From positions 17,996-81,995 of the forward strand of contig NZ_JAAEJX010000007.1 of the NCBI RefSeq assembly GCF_036858155.1: a stretch of 64,000 bases of DNA, given 5' to 3'. The notes beneath the pieces are model-generated. The model worked only from the letters and a program-made list of their open reading frames with translations. It was not told where the DNA came from and did no database searches. Within the stretch, counting starts at the first letter, position 1; every line of letters starts with the position of its first letter. Below are positions 55,054 to 64,000 of the stretch, in pieces. This stretch comes from Liberibacter brunswickensis. GTDB lineage: Bacteria; Pseudomonadota; Alphaproteobacteria; Rhizobiales; Rhizobiaceae. The translations under genes were made by a program, and so were the position numbers.

Positions 55054-55977
55054 TTATGTTTTTTCCATCCTTTTTTGTCGCATTAGTACATCTATTGTCA
55101 TATTATTCCCTGAGGTAACTGAAAACTCTCGCGAATATATTCGTTCTTTGTTTCGTGCTATAACAACGTAATCTCCTTCTGATAAAACCATAGAAGGAGA
55201 GGCGTTGACGCTTTCTCCAACTGTATCTCCGCTTGCTGTTAATATTGACCATGCGGTATCAGCAATAGCTTCTCCTCCTATTTCTGATACTAGTTTAAAT
55301 GTTATTTTAGCGGCTCTATTTTGAATAGTAACATCAATAATTTGTCCAGCTTCTACTCTAACAATCGTGCTAACTATTGCATTATATTTTCCGTAATGAG
55401 AAGTTATTTGATAGTTGTTTGTACCTAATCGTACTAATGTTCCAGACCTTACTTTATCGGTAATCATCAATAGTTTATTATTAGAATTTGAATAAATGGA
55501 AAATGTTAGTTCATCATCTATAATTGGTGAACCAGGTTTGTATACGCTATATAAGCGTATTCCTCCTGCATTTAATATAAATACTTGTTTTTGTTGCTTC
55601 TCTTTTGGGTTAACTGTTATTCTTTTAATTAATCCAACGTGACCAAAAGAAGTGCTAATAAAATAATCTCCAGGGAAAAGATCAAATGATACTTTCCCTC
55701 CTGTTGCTTTTTTAATTACTGTTAAATTATTTTTTTTATTTGGTACGGCATCGAATATATACCAAGAAATTCCGCTATTTATCGGCGGACTATTACTAGT
55801 TAATTGTGCTTCACAAGTGATTTTTTGTGCATTTAATATTCTTTTCCCCTTTGTATTATTAGAAAATTGAGATTTTGTATGAGCGTTAGAATTTTCTGCT
55901 TTGGCATATGATAAATAGAAAAAGATCATACTACCAATGACGCTGATTATATAATAAAATAACTTAAATGATTGCAT
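55054..55977 (-). CDS. Exported beta-rich protein, unknown function
   Basis: 307 residues. N-terminal hydrophobic segment of about 27 residues ending in SYAKA is a probable Sec signal peptide. The mature part looks like repeated beta-sandwich units: FDLFPGDYFISTSFGHV, RLGTNNYQITSHYGKY and MVLSEGDYVVIARNKE share the pattern L..G.Y.(I/V).....(G/N), as in carboxypeptidase-regulatory-like or Ig-like folds. AWSI(L) and SWYIFDA segments also repeat. No catalytic motif or lipobox. Similar periplasmic proteins occur in rhizobia as conserved hypotheticals, from my memory of the pattern. Start ATG 55977; an internal ATG at 55929 is possible. Confidence 0.7.
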   Translation of the reverse strand: MQSFKLFYYIISVIGSMIFFYLSYAKAENSNAHTKSQFSNNTKGKRILNAQKITCEAQLTSNSPPINSGISWYIFDAVPNKKNNLTVIKKATGGKVSFDLFPGDYFISTSFGHVGLIKRITVNPKEKQQKQVFILNAGGIRLYSVYKPGSPIIDDELTFSIYSNSNNKLLMITDKVRSGTLVRLGTNNYQITSHYGKYNAIVSTIVRVEAGQIIDVTIQNRAAKITFKLVSEIGGEAIADTAWSILTASGDTVGESVNASPSMVLSEGDYVVIARNKERIYSREFSVTSGNNMTIDVLMRQKRMEKT

Positions 55978-56704
55978 TTATTGTTTTAATTGGTTTCTAA
56001 TTAGGCAATGGTTAAGAATAATTATTTTATAAGACTTTTGTCTTGTAGATAGCATATACATATAAGTACTTTTTAATCAACTAAGTTTTCCTAATTAAAA
56101 CTACTGTTATTTTAAATTATTTTATTAATGATAATTTACAAATAAAAACAATACTTTTTAAAGTAAATACAAATATATTATTGTATTAAATTATATAAAT
56201 AACAACTATTATATATATAATAATATATATTAAAAGTAAAAATATATTTTGTAAATTATTAATTATTATAAAATATACTTATATAACATTATAATTATAT
56301 ATTATATAATATAATTTTTTCTATTAATTAATTAAAGATAATAAAACTATCTATATAAATAATTTACTATAATAAATTATATTTTATATTGTATTGATAT
56401 ATAATTATTATTACTTATATTATTAAATATTTTTTTAGGTATTATTATGAATTTTAAAAAACATAAAAATAATATTATTCATCAATTATATATTGTTTAG
56501 AAAAACAACAATATTTCCATTTAGAAAAAGTGATATATTTTTATTGCTTTATAACATCACATTAGGATTTAAATTTGAATAATATATTATATTTTCGTTA
56601 TTTTAGACTGTGGTGTTTGTTTTTTGATAATGTTATACAAGTTATCTAATTGTTTTGTATGTTATCCTTGGTAGTGTGATTGAGGTTTTTTTCGGGGAAA
56701 GAAG
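55978..56704. other. Extremely AT-rich spacer
   Basis: 727 nt with no gene. In 56221-56340 I count 6 G/C bases out of 120. Many short TATA/ATTA alternations but no ordered repeat. Function, if any, is unclear. Confidence 0.6.
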
Positions 56705-56977
56705 ATGAATATATTTGATTCTCGCGCTATTTGCAGTGATTTTCCCATAAGCTCTTTCTTTGTTTTTGTGGTGCTTTACACTGTTGTATGTGCGTCTATC
56801 ATAGGAACTTGGAAATACGGTATATACAAACGCCCAGCATTGGATATGATTGCTTCTATGATTTGCGGGTTACTTATGTCGCTTTTAATAATCTTATCCT
56901 TTATGGTTATGCACGATAAAAAGCTACCCTATTATGCAAACTTTACCTTCCAAAAAGAAGAAGATCGCAATGCTTAA
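56705..56977 (+). CDS. Small two-helix membrane protein, unknown function
   Basis: 90 residues with two strong membrane helices (about 14-36 and 47-69) joined by a basic loop (GTWKYGIYKRPALD) and a charged C-terminus. GGGGAAAGAAG directly before ATG 56705 is a strong ribosome-binding site, and codon use is less AT-biased than the surrounding spacer, so it is very likely real. No family recognised. It stands between two long spacers, convergent with rpmJ. Confidence 0.72.
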   Translation: MNIFDSRAICSDFPISSFFVFVVLYTVVCASIIGTWKYGIYKRPALDMIASMICGLLMSLLIILSFMVMHDKKLPYYANFTFQKEEDRNA

Positions 56978-57132
56978 TTTTTTATAATATTAGAATAACA
57001 AAAGTATTGTTGTTCACATAAAACAACTAGTTATAAAATCTAACCTTTTTGATATAACTATAAATAAATAACACTAATAAACTTAGTTAATAATAAAATT
57101 AGTGATTTAATACATTATATTTAATATATTAA

Positions 57133-57258
57133 CTAACCCTGTCTAACTTTAAAACGGGGGTTAAGTTTATTGATGATGTAAACCCTATTCTTACGGCGAA
57201 CAACTTTATTATCACGATGACGCAACTTAAGACCTCGTAGGGAATTTCTTACCTTCAC
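57133..57258 (-). CDS. rpmJ: Ribosomal protein bL36
   Basis: 41 residues, the standard length. Starting at GTG 57258 it reads MKVRNSLRGLKLRHRD, NKVVRRKNRVYIINK, LNPRFKVRQG and stops at TAG 57133. GGAG lies seven nt upstream of the start. It is of the zinc-free C-minus type: Cys residues of the zinc-binding form are absent, as in rhizobia. It lies 98 nt downstream of purK on the same strand and may be cotranscribed with purE-purK. Confidence 0.93.
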   Translation of the reverse strand: MKVRNSLRGLKLRHRDNKVVRRKNRVYIINKLNPRFKVRQG

Positions 57259-57356
57259 AGCAACACTCCAAATACAAAAAATACTCAAGGTAAATCTTAT
57301 ATATTTCTTTCGTTTTTAAGTCAATGCTTTCAATAAAAATATGTTATTTTTTGTTG

Positions 57357-58442
57357 TTATGGTGATAAAAAATTTGAGGTTATATCCTTTGGATAAATTT
57401 GTGTAACATGTCCCATTTTTCTTCCGGGAAGCGTTTTTAATTTTCCATAAATATGTACAAAACTAGAATCTAGATCAATCCATTGTTCGTATTTGTCAAT
57501 ATCAGGTCCTATTATGTTGTACATAATGCAATTTGAATGTCTATTGGTATTGCCGAGGGATAGATTAGTAATACTGCGAATATGTTGTTCAAATTGTGAG
57601 GTAGGACAAGCTGCTTCTGTCCAATGACCCGAATTATGGACTCTAGGTGCCATTTCATTAGCAATAATTTCTCCATCGGACGTTACAAAAAATTCTATAC
57701 AAAGGATGCCAACATAATTTAGCTTAGTTAAAATTTTTTTCATTGCGCTATAAGCTAAATAAGATGTTCGTTTGCTAATATCAGCTGGTACTACGGATTT
57801 ATGTAGTATCCCATTAATATGAGTATTTTGTATAGGATCGTAAAAGCATATAGATCCATTTAATGTTCGTGCTGCAATCATTGATATTTCACAATTAAAT
57901 TTTACAAATCTTTCAAATATTAAAGGTACATTGCCAAAATATGCATATAGATTTTTAGTAGAATCTTTCTCGGTGTATAATTTTTGTCCTTTGCCATCGT
58001 ATCCCATGCATCGAGTTTTCAATATGCCTTTCCCTTTAAATTTATTGATGGTTTTCTCAAGAGATTCCTGTGAATTAATTTCGTAAAAATCTACTGTGGT
58101 AAGTCCTGCTTCTTGAAAAAAAATCTTTTCATACAAACGATCTTGAGAAACTTCTATTGCTCTAGAAGAAGGATATATAGGGAGCGATGTAGAGAGATAT
58201 GATATTGATTTTGCTGGAATGTTTTCAGATTCATATGTTGCATAATCGCAGATATTGGCAAATTCATTCAAGGCTTTTAAGTCATCATAATGTGCAACGA
58301 TCTGCTGGTTGGAAACTTGATTTGCAGGGCAATCAGCATTGGGATCTAATATAATAACATGGAATCCCAAACGGGCGGCAGCCATTGAGAGCATTCGTGC
58401 TAATTGTCCTCCTCCAATAATGCCAATAGTTCTTATCTTCAT
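57357..58442 (-). CDS. purK: N5-carboxyaminoimidazole ribonucleotide synthase
   Basis: ATP-grasp enzyme of purine synthesis making N5-CAIR from AIR and bicarbonate. 361 residues. IGIIGGGQLARMLSMAAARL is the family N-terminus, then LDPNADCPANQVS, the ATP-grasp segment LKTRCMGYDGKGQ, IANEMAPRVHNSGHWTEAA and the C-terminal MGHVT. Its ATG overlaps the purE stop (ATGA, 58439-58442), so the pair is translationally coupled. Confidence 0.96.
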   Translation of the reverse strand: MKIRTIGIIGGGQLARMLSMAAARLGFHVIILDPNADCPANQVSNQQIVAHYDDLKALNEFANICDYATYESENIPAKSISYLSTSLPIYPSSRAIEVSQDRLYEKIFFQEAGLTTVDFYEINSQESLEKTINKFKGKGILKTRCMGYDGKGQKLYTEKDSTKNLYAYFGNVPLIFERFVKFNCEISMIAARTLNGSICFYDPIQNTHINGILHKSVVPADISKRTSYLAYSAMKKILTKLNYVGILCIEFFVTSDGEIIANEMAPRVHNSGHWTEAACPTSQFEQHIRSITNLSLGNTNRHSNCIMYNIIGPDIDKYEQWIDLDSSFVHIYGKLKTLPGRKMGHVTQIYPKDITSNFLSP

Positions 58443-58936
58443 TCTGAAACATCCTTAGGATATTCGGAGATTGATATCGTTTGTTGTGTGCGCCATTCAT
58501 TTAAACGTTCGTTTAGATCTTCATCCTCAATAGCAAGAATTGATGTCGCTAATAAAGATGCATTTATTGCTCCAGCTTGCCCAATAGCCATGGTTCCTAC
58601 AGGTATTCCTGCAGGCATTTGAACTATTGAAAGAAGGCTGTCTATACCTACAAGTGCTTTTGACATAATTGGAACTCCTAAAACTGGAATAGATGTCATG
58701 GATGCAATCATTCCAGGTAAGTGTGCCGCTCCACCAGCTCCGGCAATTACTAATTTGAATCCTTGGAGACGGGCATTTTTAGAAAATTCTATTAATCTGT
58801 CTGGAGTTCGATGTGCTGAAATAATTCGTGCTTCATAATCAATTCCTAACGTATCCAGCATATTGGCTGAATATTTCATGATTTTCCAATCAGATTGGCT
58901 TCCCATTATAATCGCAATAGGAGGAGCTATATTCAT
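58439..58936 (-). CDS. purE: N5-carboxyaminoimidazole ribonucleotide mutase
   Basis: Converts N5-CAIR to CAIR, after PurK. 165 residues from ATG 58936, which has AAAGGA upstream; the frame extends to 58993 but that would add 19 unrelated residues. IIMGSQSDWKIMKYSANML is the nucleotide-binding start, ISAHRTPDRL holds the catalytic His, and AGAGGAAHLPGMIA is diagnostic of class I PurE. Confidence 0.95.
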   Translation of the reverse strand: MNIAPPIAIIMGSQSDWKIMKYSANMLDTLGIDYEARIISAHRTPDRLIEFSKNARLQGFKLVIAGAGGAAHLPGMIASMTSIPVLGVPIMSKALVGIDSLLSIVQMPAGIPVGTMAIGQAGAINASLLATSILAIEDEDLNERLNEWRTQQTISISEYPKDVSE

Positions 58937-59565
58937 AAATTGTTCCTTTATACATGATGTTTCAGATAAGTATGGGATACGTTTCGTTAACAAATATCAG
59001 TCTATTATTATTTTTTTTAAATTCTATTTTTTTTTATTATATAAAATAATTTTTATCAAATTAATTTCTTTGTGCTTTTAAATAGATTGATGATTCAAAT
59101 AATAATTAATGAGAATATTATGCCTTTATTTATATTATAAATATTTACATAACTCTCAAATTTATTACTGTGTAGATGTTATTACGCCAATTATTGTTTT
59201 TAACAATAATTTTATAGGTATGGCAGATTAGTCCAGCATTTTTTTATAACTTTTTTATAAGGTTAACTATGATTTCTTTAAGGATTGTATCCAGTTAAGT
59301 TTATTGATTATTGTTAGTTGCCGATTTCATATCTGATAGTGTTTTTCATGTAATATGAATATCAAAAAAATATATTGTTTTTATTAATTTAATATTAATC
59401 TATTGTTTGCGTAAAGAAGTTCTTTTATACTTGAGGTTTTATTAAGCGTTGACTATCTGTTAAGAAAGAATACGATAATCCCCTTAATGGTATAGATTAC
59501 AGAGGATGCGATTGCATTTTGAATTATTTTTACTTAGATGATTACATAGAAAAGAGATCTAAAAT
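58937..59565. other. AT-rich intergenic region upstream of the suhB-like gene
   Basis: About 630 nt between divergent genes. No ORF, RNA gene or strong hairpin recognised; I looked for the alphaproteobacterial suhB RNA motif and saw no clear candidate. Confidence 0.45.
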
Positions 59566-60351
59566 ATGTCACGTTCCGCCCTTCTTAATGTTATGGTAAG
59601 TGCTGCTTTAAAGTCAGGGAAGTCTCTATCACGTGATTTTGGAGAAGTTCAAAATTTGCAAGTTTCTCTTAAAGGATCTAGTGATTTCGTGATGAGATCT
59701 CATTCAAAATGTCAAGAAATTATTTATCAGGAGTTATCGTCTGCCCGCCCTAAGTATGGCTTTTATAGTAAGGGGAAGACATGTGATGGGCAGGATAGTA
59801 TGACGCGATGGATTGTTGATCCGCTGAATGGTTATACAAATTTTTTGTATGCTATTCCACATTTTTGTATTTCCATAGCTTTGGAGCGTGATCAAGAAAT
59901 AGTAGCTAGCGTTATTTTTAATCCTATTACAGATGAATTGTATACGGCTGAACGTGGTTCTGGATCTTTTTTGAATGATCGTCGTGTGCGAATTTCTTCG
60001 CGTCGTATTTTATCTAAATCTATTATTTGTTATGGTGTTTCGCATATTGATTATAGGCAAAACAGTCAGTTCCTTAATAAGTTAGGTCATATTATGAATG
60101 AGGCAGTAGGGGTTCGTAATTTGGGTTCAGAAGCTCTTGCCCTTGCATATATTGCTGCAGGTCGATTTGATGGTTTCTGTAGGCAAGGTCTTTCTAAATG
60201 GTGTGCTACCGCTTCTGGATTACTTCTTGTTCGAGAGGCAGGAGGGTTTTCAACCAATTTGCTGGGAGGGAAATTGGTTGATGAAAATAAAGGTATTCTA
60301 AGTGGGAACATGTATATTTATAAACAGCTTTTATCAATCATGAATCGCTAG
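59566..60351 (+). CDS. Inositol monophosphatase (SuhB) family protein, probably catalytically inactive
   Basis: 261 residues, normal length and alignable throughout with rhizobial SuhB: SALLNVMVSAALKSGKSLSR, RDFGEVQNLQVSLKG, HFCISIALERDQEI, FNPITDELYTAERGSGSF, LAYIAAGRFDGF. But the Mg2+ site is altered. The usual GEE motif is SKG (68-70); WIVDPLDGTTNF is WIVDPLNGYTNF, with Asn88 for Asp and Tyr90 for Thr; and the C-terminal WD.AAG is W212-C213-ATASG, with Cys for Asp. Only Asp85 remains. The family fold and length are conserved, so selection on a non-catalytic role, for example RNA polymerase or RNA binding as known for SuhB in E. coli, is possible; early decay is the alternative. ATG 59566. 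Confidence 0.85.
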   Translation: MSRSALLNVMVSAALKSGKSLSRDFGEVQNLQVSLKGSSDFVMRSHSKCQEIIYQELSSARPKYGFYSKGKTCDGQDSMTRWIVDPLNGYTNFLYAIPHFCISIALERDQEIVASVIFNPITDELYTAERGSGSFLNDRRVRISSRRILSKSIICYGVSHIDYRQNSQFLNKLGHIMNEAVGVRNLGSEALALAYIAAGRFDGFCRQGLSKWCATASGLLLVREAGGFSTNLLGGKLVDENKGILSGNMYIYKQLLSIMNR

Positions 60352-60690
60352 TTGGCAGTGATTTTAATGCTATTATTTTTAAATTTTAATATTTGGACAA
60401 TTACTTATATTGCTTCAAGAATAAGACATAGATTATAATTTTTCTTTTGCTTGATTATTTAGCATAAAGTATTCCTGTATTTTATTTTAAAAAATATTTT
60501 CTTTTAAGTATTTTTTTTCGTTTTATATTAATAAAATTATAAATTTATTTAAAAATAATTTATTAAATTATTATTTATACATAATATTAGATGGATTTTA
60601 TATGTGTTTAATTTATATAATCTCGTTATTATGCTAAGTTGATTGTTGTATTTTATTATAATGATACAAATATTTCCTAAGGGAATCTAT
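60352..60690. other. AT-rich intergenic region upstream of serC
   Basis: No gene seen. I looked for the alphaproteobacterial serC RNA hairpin before the start and found none convincing. Confidence 0.45.
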
Positions 60691-61866
60691 ATGGTAAATA
60701 TAAGTAAGCCTACGCTGAAGCCTAGGCGTCCTTTTTTTTCTTCGGGTCCATGTGCAAAGCGTCCTGGATGGTCGCTTGATTTTTTAAAAGGAGCCGTGCT
60801 CGGGCGTTCTCATCGTTGTGCCATTGGAAAAGAAAGAATCAATAAAGCGATAGAGTTGACACGTGAAGTTTTGGAGGTGCCAGAAAACTATCGTATTGCA
60901 ATAGTGCCTGCCTCCGACACTGGTGCTGTTGAAATGGCATTATGGTCTTTGCTTGGTTGTCGTGGGGTTGATGTTCTCGCATGGGAAAGTTTTGGATTTG
61001 AATGGGTTTTTGATATTCGTCAGCTCCGTATTAAGGATGTTCGAGAATTTACGGCTCCTGACGGTTTATTGCCTGATTTTTCTAAAGTGGATTTTGATAG
61101 AGATGTGGTTTTTGTTTGGAATGGTACAACTTCAGGCGTTTGTGTGCCTAATTTGGAATTTATCCCTGAAAATCGAGAGGGGCTAGTTATTTGTGATGCA
61201 ACTTCTGCGGTTTTTGCGCATCATATTGATTTTAGCAAACTAGATGTTTTAACTTTCTCTGCACAAAAAGTTTTAGGTGGAGAGACGGGTTTTGGGATTA
61301 TTATTTTGTCTCCGCGCTCTATTGGGCGTCTTGAAAGTTATGTTCCTCCCTGGCCTTTGCCGAAAATTTTTCGTATGACTAAGGGTGGAAGGATTAAAGA
61401 AGATCTTTTTAGTGGAAAGACAATTAATACACCTTCCTTATTATGTATCGAAGATTATATCGATTCACTTCTTTGGTTAAAAAAAATAGGAGGTATTGCA
61501 GCATGTATTGAGCGTTGTAATTCAAATGCTAATGTTCTGTTTCGTTTTATTCAGGAAAATGATTGGATTGAAAATTTAGCTGTTGATTCAAGAGCTCGTT
61601 CTAATACTTCTGTTTGTATGAAGATTGTTGATCCTGATATTACGTCTTTGGATATTGATTCTCAGAGATCTTTTTGTAAGTCTATGATTTCTTTTTTAGA
61701 AAAAGAAGTAATTGCTTATGATATTGGGTCTTACCGTGAATCTTATTTGGGATTGCGTGTATGGTCTGGAATAACTATTGAAAAAGATGATTTATTGCTG
61801 TTATGTGATTGGCTAAGATGGGTTTTTTATTTTCAGAAAAGTTCTTTTTTGCGAGCTATACGTTGA
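60691..61866 (+). CDS. serC: Phosphoserine aminotransferase
   Basis: PLP enzyme of serine synthesis; its second family role is in vitamin B6 synthesis. 391 residues from ATG 60691 (AAGGGA upstream; ATGs at 60643 and 60661 lack a site). PFFSSGPCAKRPGW and LGRSHRCAIGKERI identify the alphaproteobacterial SerC type; the PLP Lys is in LTFSAQKVLGGETGFG. In rhizobia serA usually follows; here there is only a 537-nt spacer, so the serine pathway cannot be confirmed from this locus. Confidence 0.93.
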   Translation: MVNISKPTLKPRRPFFSSGPCAKRPGWSLDFLKGAVLGRSHRCAIGKERINKAIELTREVLEVPENYRIAIVPASDTGAVEMALWSLLGCRGVDVLAWESFGFEWVFDIRQLRIKDVREFTAPDGLLPDFSKVDFDRDVVFVWNGTTSGVCVPNLEFIPENREGLVICDATSAVFAHHIDFSKLDVLTFSAQKVLGGETGFGIIILSPRSIGRLESYVPPWPLPKIFRMTKGGRIKEDLFSGKTINTPSLLCIEDYIDSLLWLKKIGGIAACIERCNSNANVLFRFIQENDWIENLAVDSRARSNTSVCMKIVDPDITSLDIDSQRSFCKSMISFLEKEVIAYDIGSYRESYLGLRVWSGITIEKDDLLLLCDWLRWVFYFQKSSFLRAIR

Positions 61867-62403
61867 ATTTTTTATGATAAGATAGGATAAAGTTGTCATG
61901 ATAAATTATATATTTTGCATATTCAATGAACTGTAGATTAGTTTCGCATAAATTTGTAGTATAAAATGCTTATTTATGAAAGATAGTTGGTAAAATTCAT
62001 AAGAATTTGCTGGTAATTTTGTCGATAGTTAGATTAGATTATAACCTCGCAGTGCATTTTCTTCTTATATATTAAAATAGTAAGATAGTCATTGGGATAG
62101 AATGTTTAACTTGTAGAAAAAACATTATATGCATCGTACTATATAATTGGTTTTGATTATAAAATGATATTTATTAAAATTTAGGGGATATTTGTTTTTT
62201 TTAAGTATGGGTTGTTTGATTATTAATGATGTTGCGTACTCTTTTCTTGATAATATTTTAGGAAATTTATTTATTAATGTTATGATTAGTTTTTTCAAAC
62301 ATTTTTAGTTTAATGTTGATTGATTTTCTATAAATGTGATACCTTTATGGAGTTTTACTGTATGCGATGAAAATTTTTAGTTTTTAAAAGTTGAGGCACT
62401 AAA
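61867..62403. other. Intergenic region downstream of serC
   Basis: 537 nt where relatives often carry serA. I see no ORF and no serA-like fragments in any frame. Confidence 0.5.
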
Positions 62404-63603
62404 TTGAATAGCCTAGATCTTGATAAGAATCCGAATGATACAAGGGTTGTTGTAGCTATGTCTGGAGGAGTTGATTCTTCTGTGGTTGCGGCACTTCTTA
62501 AGCGTGATGGATATGATGTAATTGGTGTTACGCTTCAGTTATACAATTCTAGTACATTGTCTAAAAGGAAGGGTTCCTGCTGTGCAGGACAAGATGTTTA
62601 TGATGCTCGTCGTGTTTGTGGTTCTATAAATGTTCCTCATTATGTTTTTGATTACGAAGAGCGTTTTCGTAATGCTGTTATTGTTCCTTTTGCGAATTCA
62701 TATGTTAATGGAGAAACTCCTTTGCCGTGTGTGAATTGTAACAAAACAGTTAAATTTTCGGATCTCCTCTCCGTAACTCGTCAATTAGGTGCGGATGTTT
62801 TGGCGACAGGTCATTATATACGATCTCGCTCTAATGTTGAGGATGGTGGGAAATGTCAACGTATGATGTATCGTCCAGTAGATTCAGAGCGGGATCAGAG
62901 TTATTTCTTGTTTGCTACTACGCAACAGCAGTTACATGATTTACGTTTTCCTCTTGGGGATATGAGAAAAGAAGATGTAAGAGATTTGGCGAGAGAAATT
63001 GGGTTAGAAATCGCAGATAAATCTGATAGTCAGGATATCTGTTTTATTCAAAATGGAAAATATTTTGATGTAGTAAAAAAAATGAATTCTGGTATTCCTT
63101 TAGAAGGCGATATCGTGCATTTAAATGGAAATGTTTTGGGAAAGCACAATGGTATTATAAATTATACTATAGGGCAAAGACGTGGTCTTGGTGTGTCTAC
63201 TGGTGATCCTCTTTTTGTAATTAGTTTAGATAAATATAATTCTCGAGTAATTGTTGGGCCAAGAGAGGCGTTGGAAGTTCATCGCATTTATTTGCGCGAA
63301 ATAAACTGGTTGGGGGATGGCACTTTTGAAGATGTAGTCACTGATGGTTTCAAGTGTTTTGTTAAAATTCGTTCTTCGCAGGATCCTGTTGCTGTTTTTG
63401 TAAAGAAAGATGATAATGGTGTATACGTAGATTTCGAAAAGCATGAGATTGGTGTTGCATCAGGTCAGGCATGCGTTTTTTACACTTCAGATACAAATGA
63501 AGCTCGTGTTTTAGGAGGCGGTATAATTAGTTGTTCTAAGCGTTCAGATGATGTAGAAAAATCTTTGATGTCTTTAAACAAAGATTTTCTTTGCAGAATA
63601 TAG
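62404..63603 (+). CDS. mnmA: tRNA-specific 2-thiouridylase
   Basis: Makes 2-thiouridine at U34 of Lys, Glu and Gln tRNAs. 399 residues. The PP-loop is SGGVDSS (20-26). Nucleophile C109 is in PLPCVNCNKTVKF and the persulfide C213 in SDSQDICFI. GRREGLGV-like NYTIGQRRGLGV and HEIGVASGQACVFY in the C-terminal part complete the family pattern. TTG start at 62404 with GAGG upstream. Sulfur would come from a desulfurase, perhaps SufS, the only one seen here. Confidence 0.96.
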   Translation: MNSLDLDKNPNDTRVVVAMSGGVDSSVVAALLKRDGYDVIGVTLQLYNSSTLSKRKGSCCAGQDVYDARRVCGSINVPHYVFDYEERFRNAVIVPFANSYVNGETPLPCVNCNKTVKFSDLLSVTRQLGADVLATGHYIRSRSNVEDGGKCQRMMYRPVDSERDQSYFLFATTQQQLHDLRFPLGDMRKEDVRDLAREIGLEIADKSDSQDICFIQNGKYFDVVKKMNSGIPLEGDIVHLNGNVLGKHNGIINYTIGQRRGLGVSTGDPLFVISLDKYNSRVIVGPREALEVHRIYLREINWLGDGTFEDVVTDGFKCFVKIRSSQDPVAVFVKKDDNGVYVDFEKHEIGVASGQACVFYTSDTNEARVLGGGIISCSKRSDDVEKSLMSLNKDFLCRI

Positions 63604-63719
63604 GGATGTTATAGCATTGCTAGTTGATGTATAATTATGTTTTACATAATATTGATAGTTTTATTATATTGATCACAACTTTTTTTCTTGATAGACTGGC
63701 AATAAATGGAGATGATATT

Positions 63720-63796
63720 GGCGGAGTAGCTCAGTTGGTTAGAGCAGAGGAATCATAATCCTTGTGTCGGGGGTTCAAGTCCCTTCTTCGCCACCA
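63720..63796 (+). tRNA. tRNA-Met (CAU), elongator type
   Basis: Acceptor GGCGGAG pairs with CTTCGCC (one G-T), CCA encoded at 63794-63796. Anticodon arm GAGGA-ATCATAA-TCCTT gives CAT; T arm GGGGGTTCAAGTCCC. The first acceptor pair is matched, which fits an elongator, not an initiator. A tRNA-Ile with modified CAT cannot be fully excluded. Confidence 0.9.
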
Positions 63797-63962
63797 TTGT
63801 ATTTTAATAGAAATTGGAGTTTGTTTGATAATTAGTATGTGATTAACTTTTTGGTTTCTATAATTGGAATTTTTCGTTGATGCCACTAGGGTGTGATTTA
63901 TATTTTATATTTTATGGCTTTATATTTGTTGAAGATGAGTTGAGATAAGGGAAATTGGTTCG

Positions 63963-64000
63963 ATGGCGGTAAAACAGTTTATTCGTGACAAAGAGAGTCT
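63963..64000 (+). CDS. Start of an unidentified gene, 3' partial
   Basis: ATG 63963 follows AAGGGA with good spacing and opens a frame, MAVKQFIRDKES, that runs off the window. Twelve codons are too few to identify it. Confidence 0.5.
   Translation, partial: MAVKQFIRDKES

Overview
The window is a very AT-rich bacterial chromosome segment. Gene content and order look like a reduced-genome relative of the Rhizobiaceae. The best fit is 'Candidatus Liberibacter' or something close, which I infer from the rhizobial order sdhAB / Omp19-like lipoprotein / zapE / mdh-sucCDAB-lpdA, rpiA next to gor, a suf operon as the only Fe-S assembly locus here, Brucella-type Omp10 and Omp19 lipoproteins, and a DUF1217 protein typical of rhizobia. 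No species call is possible from the sequence alone.

Layout. 1-13.4 kb on the plus strand holds almost the whole lower TCA cycle: succinate dehydrogenase subunits A (5' end cut by the window) and B, malate dehydrogenase, succinyl-CoA ligase and the three 2-oxoglutarate dehydrogenase components; fumarase lies apart at 53.5-54.9 kb (minus). 13.5-15.6 kb has rpiA and gor. A frameshifted phage-type endolysin follows at 15.8-16.3 kb. 16.7-22.3 kb is the suf operon (sufB-C-D-S, a SufT-like protein, an A-type carrier), with sufE separate at 26.1 kb. 22.5-32 kb, mostly minus, has uvrB, a TSUP transporter, sufE, nadE, a secreted nuclease-like protein and thrS.

From tRNA-Ser at 32.4 kb to about 43 kb ordinary genes (epmA-epmB with efp, an ABC-F ATPase, a thiamine pyrophosphokinase, a large DUF1217-repeat protein) alternate with decayed DNA: a holin-like remnant just downstream of tRNA-Ser, a second coding remnant near 42 kb, and two paralogous small lipoprotein genes with nearly the same promoter. 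43-64 kb holds housekeeping genes (purD, ubiA, queE, an RgpF-like protein, hemH, tpiA, secG, pyrG, fumC, purE-purK, serC, mnmA, tRNA-Met), an Omp10-like lipoprotein, an exported protein, and a 41-codon rpmJ that simple ORF calling would overlook.

I did not find a convincing complete new system. The best leads are an inositol-monophosphatase homologue whose metal-binding residues are replaced; the paired lipoproteins with a shared promoter beside phage debris; a tandem duplication that has rewritten the UvrB C-terminus; a repeat-bearing tail on the Omp10-like lipoprotein; a possible slippage site in secG; and a palindrome upstream of the suf operon. Start sites were chosen by Shine-Dalgarno position; TTG and GTG starts are common.
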